Assembly: GCA_023143095.1 (NCBI GenBank)
Contig: JAGLIF010000006.1
Coordinates: 1-64,000 of the forward strand
DNA from: Candidatus Altimarinota bacterium
Lineage (GTDB): Bacteria; Patescibacteriota; Gracilibacteria; UBA4473
Direction: 5' to 3'
Length of the DNA stretch: 64,000 bases
Made by a program: the position numbers and the translations under genes. The notes under the pieces are model-generated. The model did not search any database and had not been told where the DNA came from. It saw only the letters and a list, made by a program, of their open reading frames with translations. Numbering within the stretch: the stretch's first letter is position 1; each line of letters starts with the position of its first letter. Below, one piece after another: positions 42,224-51,400 of the stretch.

Positions 42224-42628
42224 ATGAAAAAATTTGAAATATTAACGCTCCCTTTGTTTTCCGATGATAGAGGGGAAACCATTCCATTGGAATTAGATTC
42301 ATCTTTCCCCTTTGAAGTAAAACGGGTTTATTTTGTTTCTAGCAATCAAAACGCTGTCCGTGGTGGACATGCCCATAAAATCGAAGATGAGCTCTTTATA
42401 GCTGTTTCTGGTGAGATTACGGCACTTATAAATGATGGATCTGGTGATAAAGAAATTGTACTTGATCAAAAAAATAAAGCCCTCTTGGTGCGAAAAGGTT
42501 GTTGGCACGAATTTAAAAACTTTTCTAAAGGAGCCATTCTCACCTGTTTTTCCTCCACTCACTATTTACCAGGAGAAACTAACTATATTTGTGATAAATC
42601 AGCATTTTTAGATAACACTGATAAATAA
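42224..42628 (+). CDS. FdtA/WxcM-like dTDP-sugar 3,4-ketoisomerase-type cupin
   Basis: A 134-residue single cupin domain. The catalytic-type GGHAHKIEDELFIAVSGE and WHEFKNFS, with an ESTHY-like SSTHYLPGETNYI, match the FdtA/QdtA family, which isomerises the keto group of dTDP-6-deoxy-hexulose on the way to amino-deoxy sugars. The dTDP-sugar dehydratase and aminotransferase are not adjacent, so this gene may serve a pathway encoded elsewhere. It has its own terminator and is transcribed divergently from the phosphoribosyltransferase operon. Confidence 0.85.
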   Translation: MKKFEILTLPLFSDDRGETIPLELDSSFPFEVKRVYFVSSNQNAVRGGHAHKIEDELFIAVSGEITALINDGSGDKEIVLDQKNKALLVRKGCWHEFKNFSKGAILTCFSSTHYLPGETNYICDKSAFLDNTDK

Positions 42629-42640
42629 ACTCCTGTTTTC

Positions 42641-42672
42641 GAGTTCGAACTCCTAGAGTTCGAACTCTTTTT
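42641..42672 (+). terminator. Rho-independent-type terminator after the FdtA-like gene
   Basis: GAGTTCGAACTC (42641-42652), CTA loop, GAGTTCGAACTC (42656-42667), then TTTTT. Each arm is itself a perfect palindrome, as in the AGTCCGGACTC elements at 4.9 and 5.8 kb, but with different bases. Confidence 0.75.
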
Positions 42673-42696
42673 CTCAATGAGGGAGGAAAGAGTCTC

Positions 42697-43755
42697 TTAT
42701 TTTATTTTCTTAACGAACCGGTATGCACTATACCAAAATGGAGACAAAACGAATTCGTTTCCTGAAGCATAATTTTTTCGATTACCACCAAATTTTAATT
42801 TAAATTCCGTAATTCCCGCATACTCGTGATCTTTTCTATAAACATTTTCCTCATCTGCTGGAGCAATCCCTAAAAAATCGTATTTTTTCATTCCTCTTTC
42901 TTTTGCCTCTCGAATCATTTCCCACTGCAATAAATACGGAGCCATTAAGTTTCTGCACGCTGGGTCACTTGTCGATGCTCCAAAATAATAAATCGCTTGT
43001 TCTCCGCAAAAAGTAGTGATTGCAGTCGCAATCCTTTTTCCTTCAACTTCTGCAAAGAAAAGTACCGCGTATTTTTTTAGTTCCTGTAAAAAGTTTTTGT
43101 AATAAATTTTTTGATGTCCTGAAAATTTGTCTCGGGAAGTTGTTTCTTGATTGAGCTGATAAAAATCTTCCAAATCTTGGTTTGAAAATTTCCCATCTTC
43201 TATTTTTACGATTTTCACTCCCTTTTTTTGAGCCAACTTGATATTGTATCGACCTTTTCGCTTCATTTCAGACAATATTATCTCCTCTGTTTTTGACAAA
43301 TCTATTTCCAAAGTATCTTCTGGCTGATAATTTTGTGTTGTTTTTAAAAAACGAAGTTCTCCTTGCTTCAAAAGAACAGAAGATTCCTGTGAAAAATAAG
43401 GATCAAATCGCCAAAAAATCCCACCTTCTTTTTTTAGTTTTTTAACCACTTCCTTCATCAAATACAAACCCGCTTCTAAATGTTTTTCTGGATCAAAAAC
43501 AGGTCCTCTTGCAGAATACCACCAATACTTACCAAAAAATCCCGTATTCATTTTCACACAAAAAACTGTGGCTAAAATTTTGTTTGAGGAAGATTCTCTT
43601 ATTCCAAATCCTAAAACTCGTTCTCTTCCTGGAATTTTTTCTTGAAAAGATTTCCAATCCGCTGTTTGGTGTACTGATCCAAAAGAAGAAGTTAAAACAA
43701 AATCGTCCCATTGTTTTTGATGCTCCGCTTTATACTCAAAAAATTCAAAAGACAT
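42697..43755 (-). CDS. FemABX-type peptidyltransferase
   Basis: A 352-residue protein with two GNAT-like halves: HQTADWKSFQEKIPG, then the conserved WWYSARGPVFD, KGRYNIKLAQKKGV, and the second-half AITTFCGEQAIYYFGASTSD and YDFLGIAP. FemX-like enzymes add the first amino acids of the peptidoglycan cross-bridge from aminoacyl-tRNA. I prefer the ATG at 43755, which has AAGGA upstream, over a GTG at 43779. The upstream FecR-like gene ends 27 bp before. Confidence 0.87.
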   Translation of the reverse strand: MSFEFFEYKAEHQKQWDDFVLTSSFGSVHQTADWKSFQEKIPGRERVLGFGIRESSSNKILATVFCVKMNTGFFGKYWWYSARGPVFDPEKHLEAGLYLMKEVVKKLKKEGGIFWRFDPYFSQESSVLLKQGELRFLKTTQNYQPEDTLEIDLSKTEEIILSEMKRKGRYNIKLAQKKGVKIVKIEDGKFSNQDLEDFYQLNQETTSRDKFSGHQKIYYKNFLQELKKYAVLFFAEVEGKRIATAITTFCGEQAIYYFGASTSDPACRNLMAPYLLQWEMIREAKERGMKKYDFLGIAPADEENVYRKDHEYAGITEFKLKFGGNRKNYASGNEFVLSPFWYSAYRFVKKIK

Positions 43756-43782
43756 GTTTTGTTTCCTTAAAAAAATCACGCG

Positions 43783-45276
43783 CTAGTCTCCTATGTTTAT
43801 TGGCGAATAATGGATTTTTATTGAAGTTTCTGATGTTTTTCCATCTGGACCAAATGCTAAAATTTTATAGATATTTTCACCTTCCTTCATATTTCCGTAA
43901 GTTGCATTCGCAATATAAGAAAATTCATTATCTCCTGGATTAAACTTTTTAAGTTTAAATCCATTAATTTTTACTGAATTTGTTTTTGGATCAACCGTCC
44001 CAACAATTGTTACAACCGAAGCCGCTGTTTGAAAAATTATGTCAGAACCACCTGATAAAAATATTTCTGGCCGAATAACAACTGGTGCACTAAAGTCATT
44101 CACTGTTTTCAAATTAATCGTTGCCTCTTGTACCCTCTCTTCACCAGAAACTCCTTCATAAAAGATTTTCACTTCTACTGGAAGAGATTTTTTTCCTTCT
44201 CTTGAAATAGCCACCACACTGTATATATTTTCTCCTTCCCTCAATGTTCCGAACTTTTTTGCTCCAAAATAAGTCCATTTTTTGTCTCCTGGATTAAATC
44301 TTGTCAAAACATATCCATTTACTTCTATCTGAAAAGCTTCAATTGGTGCTGTTCCTTCTATTTTTGCCATATCTTGAGATGCTGGAATTCTCGTTCCATT
44401 TTCTGGAAATAGTATTTGAGGAGACGGCATACTAGCATCTCCTTCTATTATCTCATCTATTTTTGGATTGATTATTGGATTAGATATTTCAATTTTTCGA
44501 CGAATTTGAGCAACTTCTTGTGGGAAAAATTTTTCTAAATTTTGTAAATGCCAATCAGAATTAATAAACTCAGAATCTATTATTTCCAATACATCCAAAT
44601 TGTTTTTCATATCTCTAATCGTCTCACTACTTGCAACAAGTTTTTGACCAACTCCCATATTTACATGTTGATTTTCATTTTCTCCATCAAAAATATCTAC
44701 ATCAACATTTCCTCTTATAAGTCGTACTGAATCCTGCGTATTAGAACTAGTCATGTTAAAGATTGTTCCCTTAACAGAAACTCCCATTCTATCTGTATCC
44801 ACTTCAAAACAAGAACCTTTCTGAGAAGAAAAGTCATCATCTGAAACTTTCGTCCATAATTGCCCTTTTAGTAATTTCAATCGAACTATTTTTTTTCCAG
44901 AAGATTTCTTTTCCAATTCTAAAAATTCTAATTCTGAATTTCCATCCAAAAAGATAGTATTTCCACCTAATATCGTAAAAGAAGCCCTTGAATTCGTTCC
45001 TGTTTTTACTCGATCTCCAGCTAAAAACTTCTGTTCAGAAAAAGCTAAATTCCAATATTCCGTATCGGGTAATAAAAACTCTATTTTCCCTGATAATATT
45101 TGAAGTTCTGCACTCACCGTCTCACTCCTAATGTTTGAGAAAAGAGCAACTATAAGTTGAAAAACAGCCCAAAAGAAAAAACCAACAATAACCAGAAAAA
45201 AAATGAATGGAACATAGTTCTTTTTTCTACGGCGAAGTCCAAAATTAGACCGACTGCGTCGATTACGAAATATCAT
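43783..45276 (-). CDS. FecR-domain membrane protein with two Ig-like repeats
   Basis: A 497-residue protein. An arginine-rich cytoplasmic N-terminus precedes one membrane helix (about residues 24-46). A FecR-type domain (about 65-235) follows, with AGDRVKTGTNSRASFTIL and DRMGVSVKGTIFNM. The C-terminal part has two similar beta-sandwich repeats of about 85 residues, each with INGxxLxxFNPGDxxxxY and REGENIYSVVA or KEGENIYKILA, typical of bacterial Ig or glucodextranase-B folds. It is probably an extracytoplasmic scaffold. It is divergent from the surface-protein gene at 45368, with 91 bp between. Confidence 0.82.
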   Translation of the reverse strand: MIFRNRRSRSNFGLRRRKKNYVPFIFFLVIVGFFFWAVFQLIVALFSNIRSETVSAELQILSGKIEFLLPDTEYWNLAFSEQKFLAGDRVKTGTNSRASFTILGGNTIFLDGNSELEFLELEKKSSGKKIVRLKLLKGQLWTKVSDDDFSSQKGSCFEVDTDRMGVSVKGTIFNMTSSNTQDSVRLIRGNVDVDIFDGENENQHVNMGVGQKLVASSETIRDMKNNLDVLEIIDSEFINSDWHLQNLEKFFPQEVAQIRRKIEISNPIINPKIDEIIEGDASMPSPQILFPENGTRIPASQDMAKIEGTAPIEAFQIEVNGYVLTRFNPGDKKWTYFGAKKFGTLREGENIYSVVAISREGKKSLPVEVKIFYEGVSGEERVQEATINLKTVNDFSAPVVIRPEIFLSGGSDIIFQTAASVVTIVGTVDPKTNSVKINGFKLKKFNPGDNEFSYIANATYGNMKEGENIYKILAFGPDGKTSETSIKIHYSPINIGD

Positions 45277-45358
45277 CGAAAGCTATTGTGAAAAAAAAAA
45301 GAATTTTGGCAAGGGTTTTTTCCGTGCATTTTTAAGTAAAAAATATATACTTTCCTCG

Positions 45359-45364
45359 TATAAT
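45359..45364 (+). promoter_or_regulatory. -10 box directly before the 45.4-kb gene
   Basis: TATAAT ends only 3 bp before the ATG at 45368. If this is the real promoter, the mRNA would begin at or inside the start codon, that is, be leaderless. No good -35 is visible 17 bp upstream (AGTAAA). Confidence 0.4.
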
Positions 45365-45367
45365 CAC

Positions 45368-48300
45368 ATGTATAAAAACTGTATAAACTCTATTTTTTAT
45401 AAGCTAAGAACCAGTCTTTTTATGGGAGGCTTTTTTTTCTCCTTCTTTTCAGCTTATGCACTAGAGATTCCTCATGACATAGTTCTGCTTGAAACGGTCT
45501 CATCTATACCTCTACGGTTTGATTATATTAAAACTTCCGAAAAAAATACACTTGCTGGAAACCTTATAAATGTTCCCTCTTCTTCAAACATTGGAAAAAT
45601 TGTTTTTTCAATTATTGATAGCAATCAAGCCATCCTTTGGGAAAAAAAAGAAGACAAGCCAGAAAACATACAACAGAATAAACCCAAAGTTATTCCTTTT
45701 TTCCTCACACTCCCTACTGAAAAATTCCCAAAAAATTCAGAATTAAAAATTACCCTTTTTGGATTAAAGCAAAATTTCTTAGGCAGTACACAAAAAAAAC
45801 TACCTTTTTCCTCTTTTATTGATGTCGTCTCTGTATCTAATTTAAATGTTTCTATTCCTGATAATTCTTCTTTAGGGGAAATATCTTTTCTTGTTTCTAA
45901 TAATGAAAAAAATCTTAACTTTTCTCCACAAATCCGAATATCACCAAAAGATGTAGAAGAGAGAATTTTTTTTAAAAAGATTTTTCCAGAAGAACAAATC
46001 AAGAACAACTCTACTAAAGTGTTTTCTTTTTCATTTAATCCACCAACTTCTCCAGGACTTTATTCCGTTGAACTTTTGCTCTTAGACAAAGAAGAAAATA
46101 CTATTTCTGGAAGATTAAAAAAAGATTTTTTGATAGAAGGTGCTTTCGCTCGAATCACTTCTTTTGATACTTCTGCCAATCGATTCCTTCTAGAAAGCGA
46201 TACTCTCTCTATTGCTTTTCAGGGATTCGTTCCAGATAGCCAAAAAGAAACCTTTGCTGAAGTTTCCATCAAGCAACATTTAGAAGAAAAAGTCGTAGAC
46301 TTCCTTTTCCAATCAGTTCCTTTGACCGTAAAAAATAGTAAAATTTCTGGACTCATATCATTCCCTCTCGAAAATCCAGCGTCTCAATTCATCATTGAAC
46401 TAAAAATTAAACAAGGGAATGACATACTTATCAGTAAAATTTTTAAATCAAAAAACTTTCCAGCTCCTTTGTTGCAAGAGTTTTCTAAAGAACAAGAAGA
46501 AGATCTTTCTCAAAAAATAGAAAAACTTGAACAATCTTTTTTCGATGACTGGATACTATGGATAGCTATTATCTTTTTATTCTTCTTAATTGCTCTCAAT
46601 AGCTGGCTACGACAAGAAAAACGGTTTTTCCTTTTATTGCTTACTCCTCTCTTTTTGTGCGAATCTGCCTTTGCAGCTGTTACTGTCTTTTGGCACCACC
46701 CTATTGCTAACTGGTCATTTAATCCAATTGCAATAGAAAACAAATTTCTCCCTTTTAAAAAAGTTCTTTTTCATGGCAATATTTTTGATAATTTAACACA
46801 ACACGGATTTTTCCAAGAAACCCCACAAAGAATTATTGTTAAGTTCTTTAAAGATGGAAATGATGTATATGTTGAACCAGAAAGTTTTACTATTCAAAAC
46901 ACAAAAACCTATGATTTTGAAATTAATCTTCCAACAAGTCTTTCTAATGGCGCTTGGGGAGCTCAAATTCTATTTAAAATGAACAGCAGTTGCGGGGAAA
47001 GCGGCTGGTGTGGAACAGCTTGGCAAGATACTCTTTTAATTGATAAAACACCCCCTTCTCTAAACATTGTATATGACAATGACGCAAGCAAAGCTCTTTT
47101 TCGAACTACCCTTGGAGCTTCTGAAGAAACACTACACCAGTACCTTATTTTAAAAGAATTCAATATCAATTTAAGAAGGAGTAAACTATTTCTCAAAAAT
47201 GATAAAGTAATAGAGAGAATGGACATCTTTCAGATTAAAACGCATAAAGAAAATACGCTTATGGATAAGAATGAATATTTATATATTTTACAACAAAAGC
47301 TTGCCGACAATATTGCAATTATTGAAAGACGAACAGAAGAGGATGATATTCTAAAAGCCGCACTCGAAGCACAAATTATCATTGTTAATGAGGAAAGACT
47401 TGCCTTGGCGAACGATATTACTTCCATTGCTTCCGATATAACCACTCTTAGTAATGAAATTACGAGCTTGGAGGAAGAAATCACAACATTGAATGAAAAC
47501 ATCTCAACACCAGAAACAATTATTGAATCCATAAAACAAAGTATTCGAACCATAAAACGAGGAGCGAAAAAAGATTCTGTTGCGGTAAATATTTCTTGCT
47601 CTGATGGTGGTGCTTCCTGTCATAGAAACTCTGTTGATTTAATTATTCGTGGTAATTTTTGTGAAGAATCTGAACCAGAAAACAATTGTGACTCAATCGC
47701 TCCTCGTAATATTAAAGTTTGTGATAATATTGGAAATTGTACCTTCCCAGAAGAAAATTCATTGGAAATAGATTGGTATGACCCCGCAAAGCCAACCATT
47801 TCACAAAGTATTCTATGGAAAAACAAGGGTAATGTTGGGGGTACTGAATTTTTTCTAGATGATTCTGCTACAAATACCAATATTTCCACTGGAGAAAATA
47901 TTGCCTTTGAAATCACCGCAGCTGACTTTGAAAACCCAACCAAAGCAACTCATCCTGCTTTTTTTGATGATGACGCCTGTGGATCAAACGCAGACTCCTT
48001 CTTGTTTCCTAAAGGTGGACGCTGTGTTGAAGATGAAACGGTTTGTGCCATCTCTTCTTCTCAACGCGGAATTATTGATGATAGTGTTGGAGGCACTTGT
48101 ACAACAGAATGTGCACCTGGTTATATTGCTGATGGACTTTTTTGCATATTAAAATGTGATTATCATCTCTTTGATGGATGTCTTCCTTTTAATTTAATTG
48201 GTGTAGGTTGTGAAGACTCGGAATGGCTACCAACACCTGAAAGCGTTCAAAATGGAACTAGTTTTGTCCAAACTAGCAACTGTGGGTCAACTCGACAAGC

Positions 48301-49054
48301 TGTTGGTACTGGAACTGGTCTTTATCAAGTAGAAGCATCTCTTCAATTTGGTGCCTTGGATAATTCTTTTCTTTCTCGATTCCCCTTGATAGGAAGTAAT
48401 CAAAATACTTGGACATGGAGCGGATGGATAAAACAAGGAGAACTTGATCGTTCTCAGATAATATTTAATGCAGGCGATGATAATACTAACTGGACTTCAA
48501 TTAAATTTGATGATTCCAACCGTCTGCAAATCGAACATCAAGTTGACGGCACAACAAATACTAATATCACCTCTTCCACATTATTCAACAATCAAGATAC
48601 TTGGATGCACCTCGTCGTTGTTTGGGATACCACCAATGTTTTACCTGAAAACCGAGTACAAATTTATGTTGATGACAATCGTATTGTCAACTTTGATACG
48701 AACATAATACCACCTCTTCATAGTAACTCATTCATAAACAATCTTTCCAATCATTCAATGGGGAGGTTTGTTGGAACTTCTTCAGAAGATTTTTTCAATG
48801 GTCTTTTTGCAGAAGTTGTTTTTGTTGATGGACAATCACTTTCTCCCTCTTCTTTTGGGGAATATAATATCGATACAAAATGGATTCCTCGTTCATTTGA
48901 TGGAACTCATGGAACAAATGGATTTCACTTAAATTTCAGCGATTCATCTTTTTTAATGTCTCTCGGAAATGATTCTTCTGAAAATAATAATCACTGGCTC
49001 CTTAATAATTTTGAATTAAGTGACTCCTTGTCTGATTCTCCCTCCAACCCTTAA
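45368..49054 (+). CDS. Large surface protein with two export signals, coiled coil and LamG domain
   Basis: A 1228-residue protein. The first signal-like segment (residues ~12-32, ending SAYAL) precedes beta-rich domains to about 385. A membrane helix (WILWIAIIFLFFLIALNSWL, about 397-416) is followed at once by a second signal-like stretch ending CESAFAA (about 425-436), then further beta domains. A predicted coiled coil spans ~670-725 (ITTLSNEITSLEEEITTLNEN), then Cys-rich loops at ~770-960. A LamG/concanavalin-like domain covers ~990-1180 and is followed by a tail (GTNGFHLNF, GNDSSENNNHW, DSPSNP) reminiscent of phage tail proteins. It is probably a cell-surface adhesin. Confidence 0.8.
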   Translation: MYKNCINSIFYKLRTSLFMGGFFFSFFSAYALEIPHDIVLLETVSSIPLRFDYIKTSEKNTLAGNLINVPSSSNIGKIVFSIIDSNQAILWEKKEDKPENIQQNKPKVIPFFLTLPTEKFPKNSELKITLFGLKQNFLGSTQKKLPFSSFIDVVSVSNLNVSIPDNSSLGEISFLVSNNEKNLNFSPQIRISPKDVEERIFFKKIFPEEQIKNNSTKVFSFSFNPPTSPGLYSVELLLLDKEENTISGRLKKDFLIEGAFARITSFDTSANRFLLESDTLSIAFQGFVPDSQKETFAEVSIKQHLEEKVVDFLFQSVPLTVKNSKISGLISFPLENPASQFIIELKIKQGNDILISKIFKSKNFPAPLLQEFSKEQEEDLSQKIEKLEQSFFDDWILWIAIIFLFFLIALNSWLRQEKRFFLLLLTPLFLCESAFAAVTVFWHHPIANWSFNPIAIENKFLPFKKVLFHGNIFDNLTQHGFFQETPQRIIVKFFKDGNDVYVEPESFTIQNTKTYDFEINLPTSLSNGAWGAQILFKMNSSCGESGWCGTAWQDTLLIDKTPPSLNIVYDNDASKALFRTTLGASEETLHQYLILKEFNINLRRSKLFLKNDKVIERMDIFQIKTHKENTLMDKNEYLYILQQKLADNIAIIERRTEEDDILKAALEAQIIIVNEERLALANDITSIASDITTLSNEITSLEEEITTLNENISTPETIIESIKQSIRTIKRGAKKDSVAVNISCSDGGASCHRNSVDLIIRGNFCEESEPENNCDSIAPRNIKVCDNIGNCTFPEENSLEIDWYDPAKPTISQSILWKNKGNVGGTEFFLDDSATNTNISTGENIAFEITAADFENPTKATHPAFFDDDACGSNADSFLFPKGGRCVEDETVCAISSSQRGIIDDSVGGTCTTECAPGYIADGLFCILKCDYHLFDGCLPFNLIGVGCEDSEWLPTPESVQNGTSFVQTSNCGSTRQAVGTGTGLYQVEASLQFGALDNSFLSRFPLIGSNQNTWTWSGWIKQGELDRSQIIFNAGDDNTNWTSIKFDDSNRLQIEHQVDGTTNTNITSSTLFNNQDTWMHLVVVWDTTNVLPENRVQIYVDDNRIVNFDTNIIPPLHSNSFINNLSNHSMGRFVGTSSEDFFNGLFAEVVFVDGQSLSPSSFGEYNIDTKWIPRSFDGTHGTNGFHLNFSDSSFLMSLGNDSSENNNHWLLNNFELSDSLSDSPSNP

Positions 49055-49058
49055 GAAA

Positions 49059-51287
49059 ATGATGATAAATCTTTTTAAAAAATTGAATACTCTTTGTAAG
49101 CAGACAGTGCTTGCAAGACATGTTTGCGTGGAGAAACAAATCAAATTCTTTTTGTTCATACTTTCATTTGTTTTCTTTTGTCATGAATCATTTGCACTTG
49201 GTCTTGATTGGGAAAGCTCTTATATGAAAGTAGAATATTCAAAAGAACATACAAATGTTCCATCTTTTTCCTGTTTTGGATACACAGATCAATCCGGAAT
49301 TGCTGGTCCTTGTTTCGAATATGCTGGTCCAGAAGAAAATTGTGTTTGGGAAAATTTAGATGTGCTTGGTTTTTCTGATGATAGTCCTTCTCCTGAAATT
49401 GATAACTGCTTTCAACAAGCTGGGAATTATAAAACAACCATTCAGCTTTATGATTTTGCTCAAAATCCAGAAAATCCAGATGTTTCCACTTTTGTTATCT
49501 TTCCAGGAACTCCTGATAAAGACCAATCTGTTTTTACTCCTTCGCCTAACTGTGCCAATGAATCTCTTACCGCCAATGGCAACGATCTTTGCAATATACT
49601 TTTTAAAGTACGAGATGTTTTTGGAAATCCAGTTACACAATTAAAAAATTTCACTGGAGAACTTTATTCTGATTCTGAATACATTAATGATGCAAATTTT
49701 GGAGATCTTGACTTTCGAAATGGTCTTCGTCTTAATAACGAACTTATTCCTTACTCTGAATCAGCAAATTATATTGATTTCCTCCTTTCTTCTAATAATG
49801 AAGTTCAACACCAATTTACGCTGTTATCATGGACACCTTCTACTCGATTGTGGGGACCTTATTTAGGTAAAAATATTCCTTTTGAATTAGCATTAAACAT
49901 GACTCTTCCTCAAATCCTTGAGGACGGAACAGTTGATACCAACAATTTAGTTACATTTGCTTTTGATAAATATTCCCCAAATGTCCAATTTCGCCCATGG
50001 GCTCGAACTTTGTTGCAATTTGTAAACCTTCCTCCTGAGTTTATTCTCGAAACACAAACTCCAATGAAAATTCTTAGAAACTTAGTACTTCCTACGATTG
50101 GAGGTCCCAATCCACTAATTTCTACTCTTCTATCTATTTATAATCTACCAGAACACATTCTAGCTACAAATGTAGCAATAAAACCCGATGATATCGCGGT
50201 AACAACACAAGAAACTGTCATTAGTCCCAAACTAGAACTTGATTTAACCTTTGGAGATATCTCCCCTGTTTCGAATTTGGCATTTTCTACCGATGTACAA
50301 TATGAAATCAGTGATGGAGGAATCAATAAAACCATTGCCTACCCCAGCGGAGCTGTAGGCGCTGGTATTCCTGATGGATCTGGTGCTGATGACTATGATG
50401 AATTAACTATCATGGTTACTCTTATTGGTGCTTCCATCGAGGGAAATCTCTTGGGAGATGAAGAAGACACTATTCTACAAGATACAAAAACCATCCGTTT
50501 GGGGCATGTTAAACTTCAAGATATCCGACAAGAAATTTTTCAAAATGCATTTGAATTATCAAGAGGCAGTGATGTCAAAACTGATACTTCTGCCATTCCT
50601 TTTGATGTAAACTGGTACTCAGCAGACTCCATTGTCGTTGTAAACAATCAAGATGTTATTATTGGCAATACCGGAAGCACTCTGAATTTGCCAGTAGGAA
50701 AAAATACTCTTGTTATTCAAAACGGAAATCTCATCATAGATGGCAGTTTTGATTATCAAAACAAACTCGATTCTTTTGGTTTTATTTTAATCAATGAGGT
50801 CGTAGAACCTACACCAGAAAAAGGAAATATTTTTGTACGAACGGATGTGAAAAAAATGGTTGGTACATATTTCGCCGAAGGAGGTCTTATTTCTAATGAT
50901 TCCTTTCTTCCTTCTATTACAAATACCTGCAATGACAATATTTGTGATGGAGGTAATTTCTCCAACGACACACAATTACTTCTAGAAGGAACCCTGTTAA
51001 GTCGAAATACACTTGGAGGATCTACTCTTAGAACATTTGAAAGTGTCTATACGACTCCTTGGACAACAACCAGCAGTCAGTCTAATGCCCGTATATACGA
51101 TTTACATTTTGTTCGTCAATTTCGACCTATCTATCTAGAAGAACCTCCGTTTACACAAACAAACACCGACAACTGTTCTTCTAATCCTTGTGATGACAAT
51201 AGAAATGCCTTCATTATTCGCTTTGATGGACGCGCTACAAAACTTTCCCCTCCTGGATTTGAAACTTCAAACATTTTTAGTCGATAA
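49059..51287 (+). CDS. Large exported protein of unknown function
   Basis: A 742-residue protein following the LamG protein by 4 bp, so probably co-transcribed. I place the start at ATG 49059; the frame is open to 49020 only within the previous gene. A long N-terminus leads into a signal segment (FFLFILSFVFFCHESFAL). The mature protein is acidic, Asn/Ser/Thr-rich and beta-rich, with paired cysteines (for example NTDNCSSNPCDDNRN near the C-terminus). No anchor motif or known domain is recognised. It may associate with the neighbouring surface proteins. Confidence 0.7.
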   Translation: MMINLFKKLNTLCKQTVLARHVCVEKQIKFFLFILSFVFFCHESFALGLDWESSYMKVEYSKEHTNVPSFSCFGYTDQSGIAGPCFEYAGPEENCVWENLDVLGFSDDSPSPEIDNCFQQAGNYKTTIQLYDFAQNPENPDVSTFVIFPGTPDKDQSVFTPSPNCANESLTANGNDLCNILFKVRDVFGNPVTQLKNFTGELYSDSEYINDANFGDLDFRNGLRLNNELIPYSESANYIDFLLSSNNEVQHQFTLLSWTPSTRLWGPYLGKNIPFELALNMTLPQILEDGTVDTNNLVTFAFDKYSPNVQFRPWARTLLQFVNLPPEFILETQTPMKILRNLVLPTIGGPNPLISTLLSIYNLPEHILATNVAIKPDDIAVTTQETVISPKLELDLTFGDISPVSNLAFSTDVQYEISDGGINKTIAYPSGAVGAGIPDGSGADDYDELTIMVTLIGASIEGNLLGDEEDTILQDTKTIRLGHVKLQDIRQEIFQNAFELSRGSDVKTDTSAIPFDVNWYSADSIVVVNNQDVIIGNTGSTLNLPVGKNTLVIQNGNLIIDGSFDYQNKLDSFGFILINEVVEPTPEKGNIFVRTDVKKMVGTYFAEGGLISNDSFLPSITNTCNDNICDGGNFSNDTQLLLEGTLLSRNTLGGSTLRTFESVYTTPWTTTSSQSNARIYDLHFVRQFRPIYLEEPPFTQTNTDNCSSNPCDDNRNAFIIRFDGRATKLSPPGFETSNIFSR

Positions 51288-51344
51288 AAGGATTAAAAGG
51301 GTTGATTTACAAAAGAATTTTCTTAAAATCTGGAGGAATTTTTT

Positions 51345-51386
51345 ATGCTTAGTTTTGTTCTACAAAAAAATGCCTATAAGCCTTAA
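51345..51386 (+). CDS. Possible 13-codon leader ORF upstream of gyrA
   Basis: GGAGGA at 51332-51337, then 7 nt, then ATG at 51345, giving [13 protein letters not shown] and a stop, 14 bp before the gyrA ATG. It has the best Shine-Dalgarno spacing seen in the window, although the 16S tail lacks the matching anti-Shine-Dalgarno. It may be a chance ORF or a leader peptide. Confidence 0.25.
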   Translation: MLSFVLQKNAYKP

Positions 51387-51400
51387 TCTCAATATATAAA

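Noticed and set aside
49020-49058. Start of the 49-kb exported protein at 49020
   Set aside because: It lies in the end of the LamG gene in another frame. The ATG at 49059 gives a better-spaced start and still leaves the signal segment intact.
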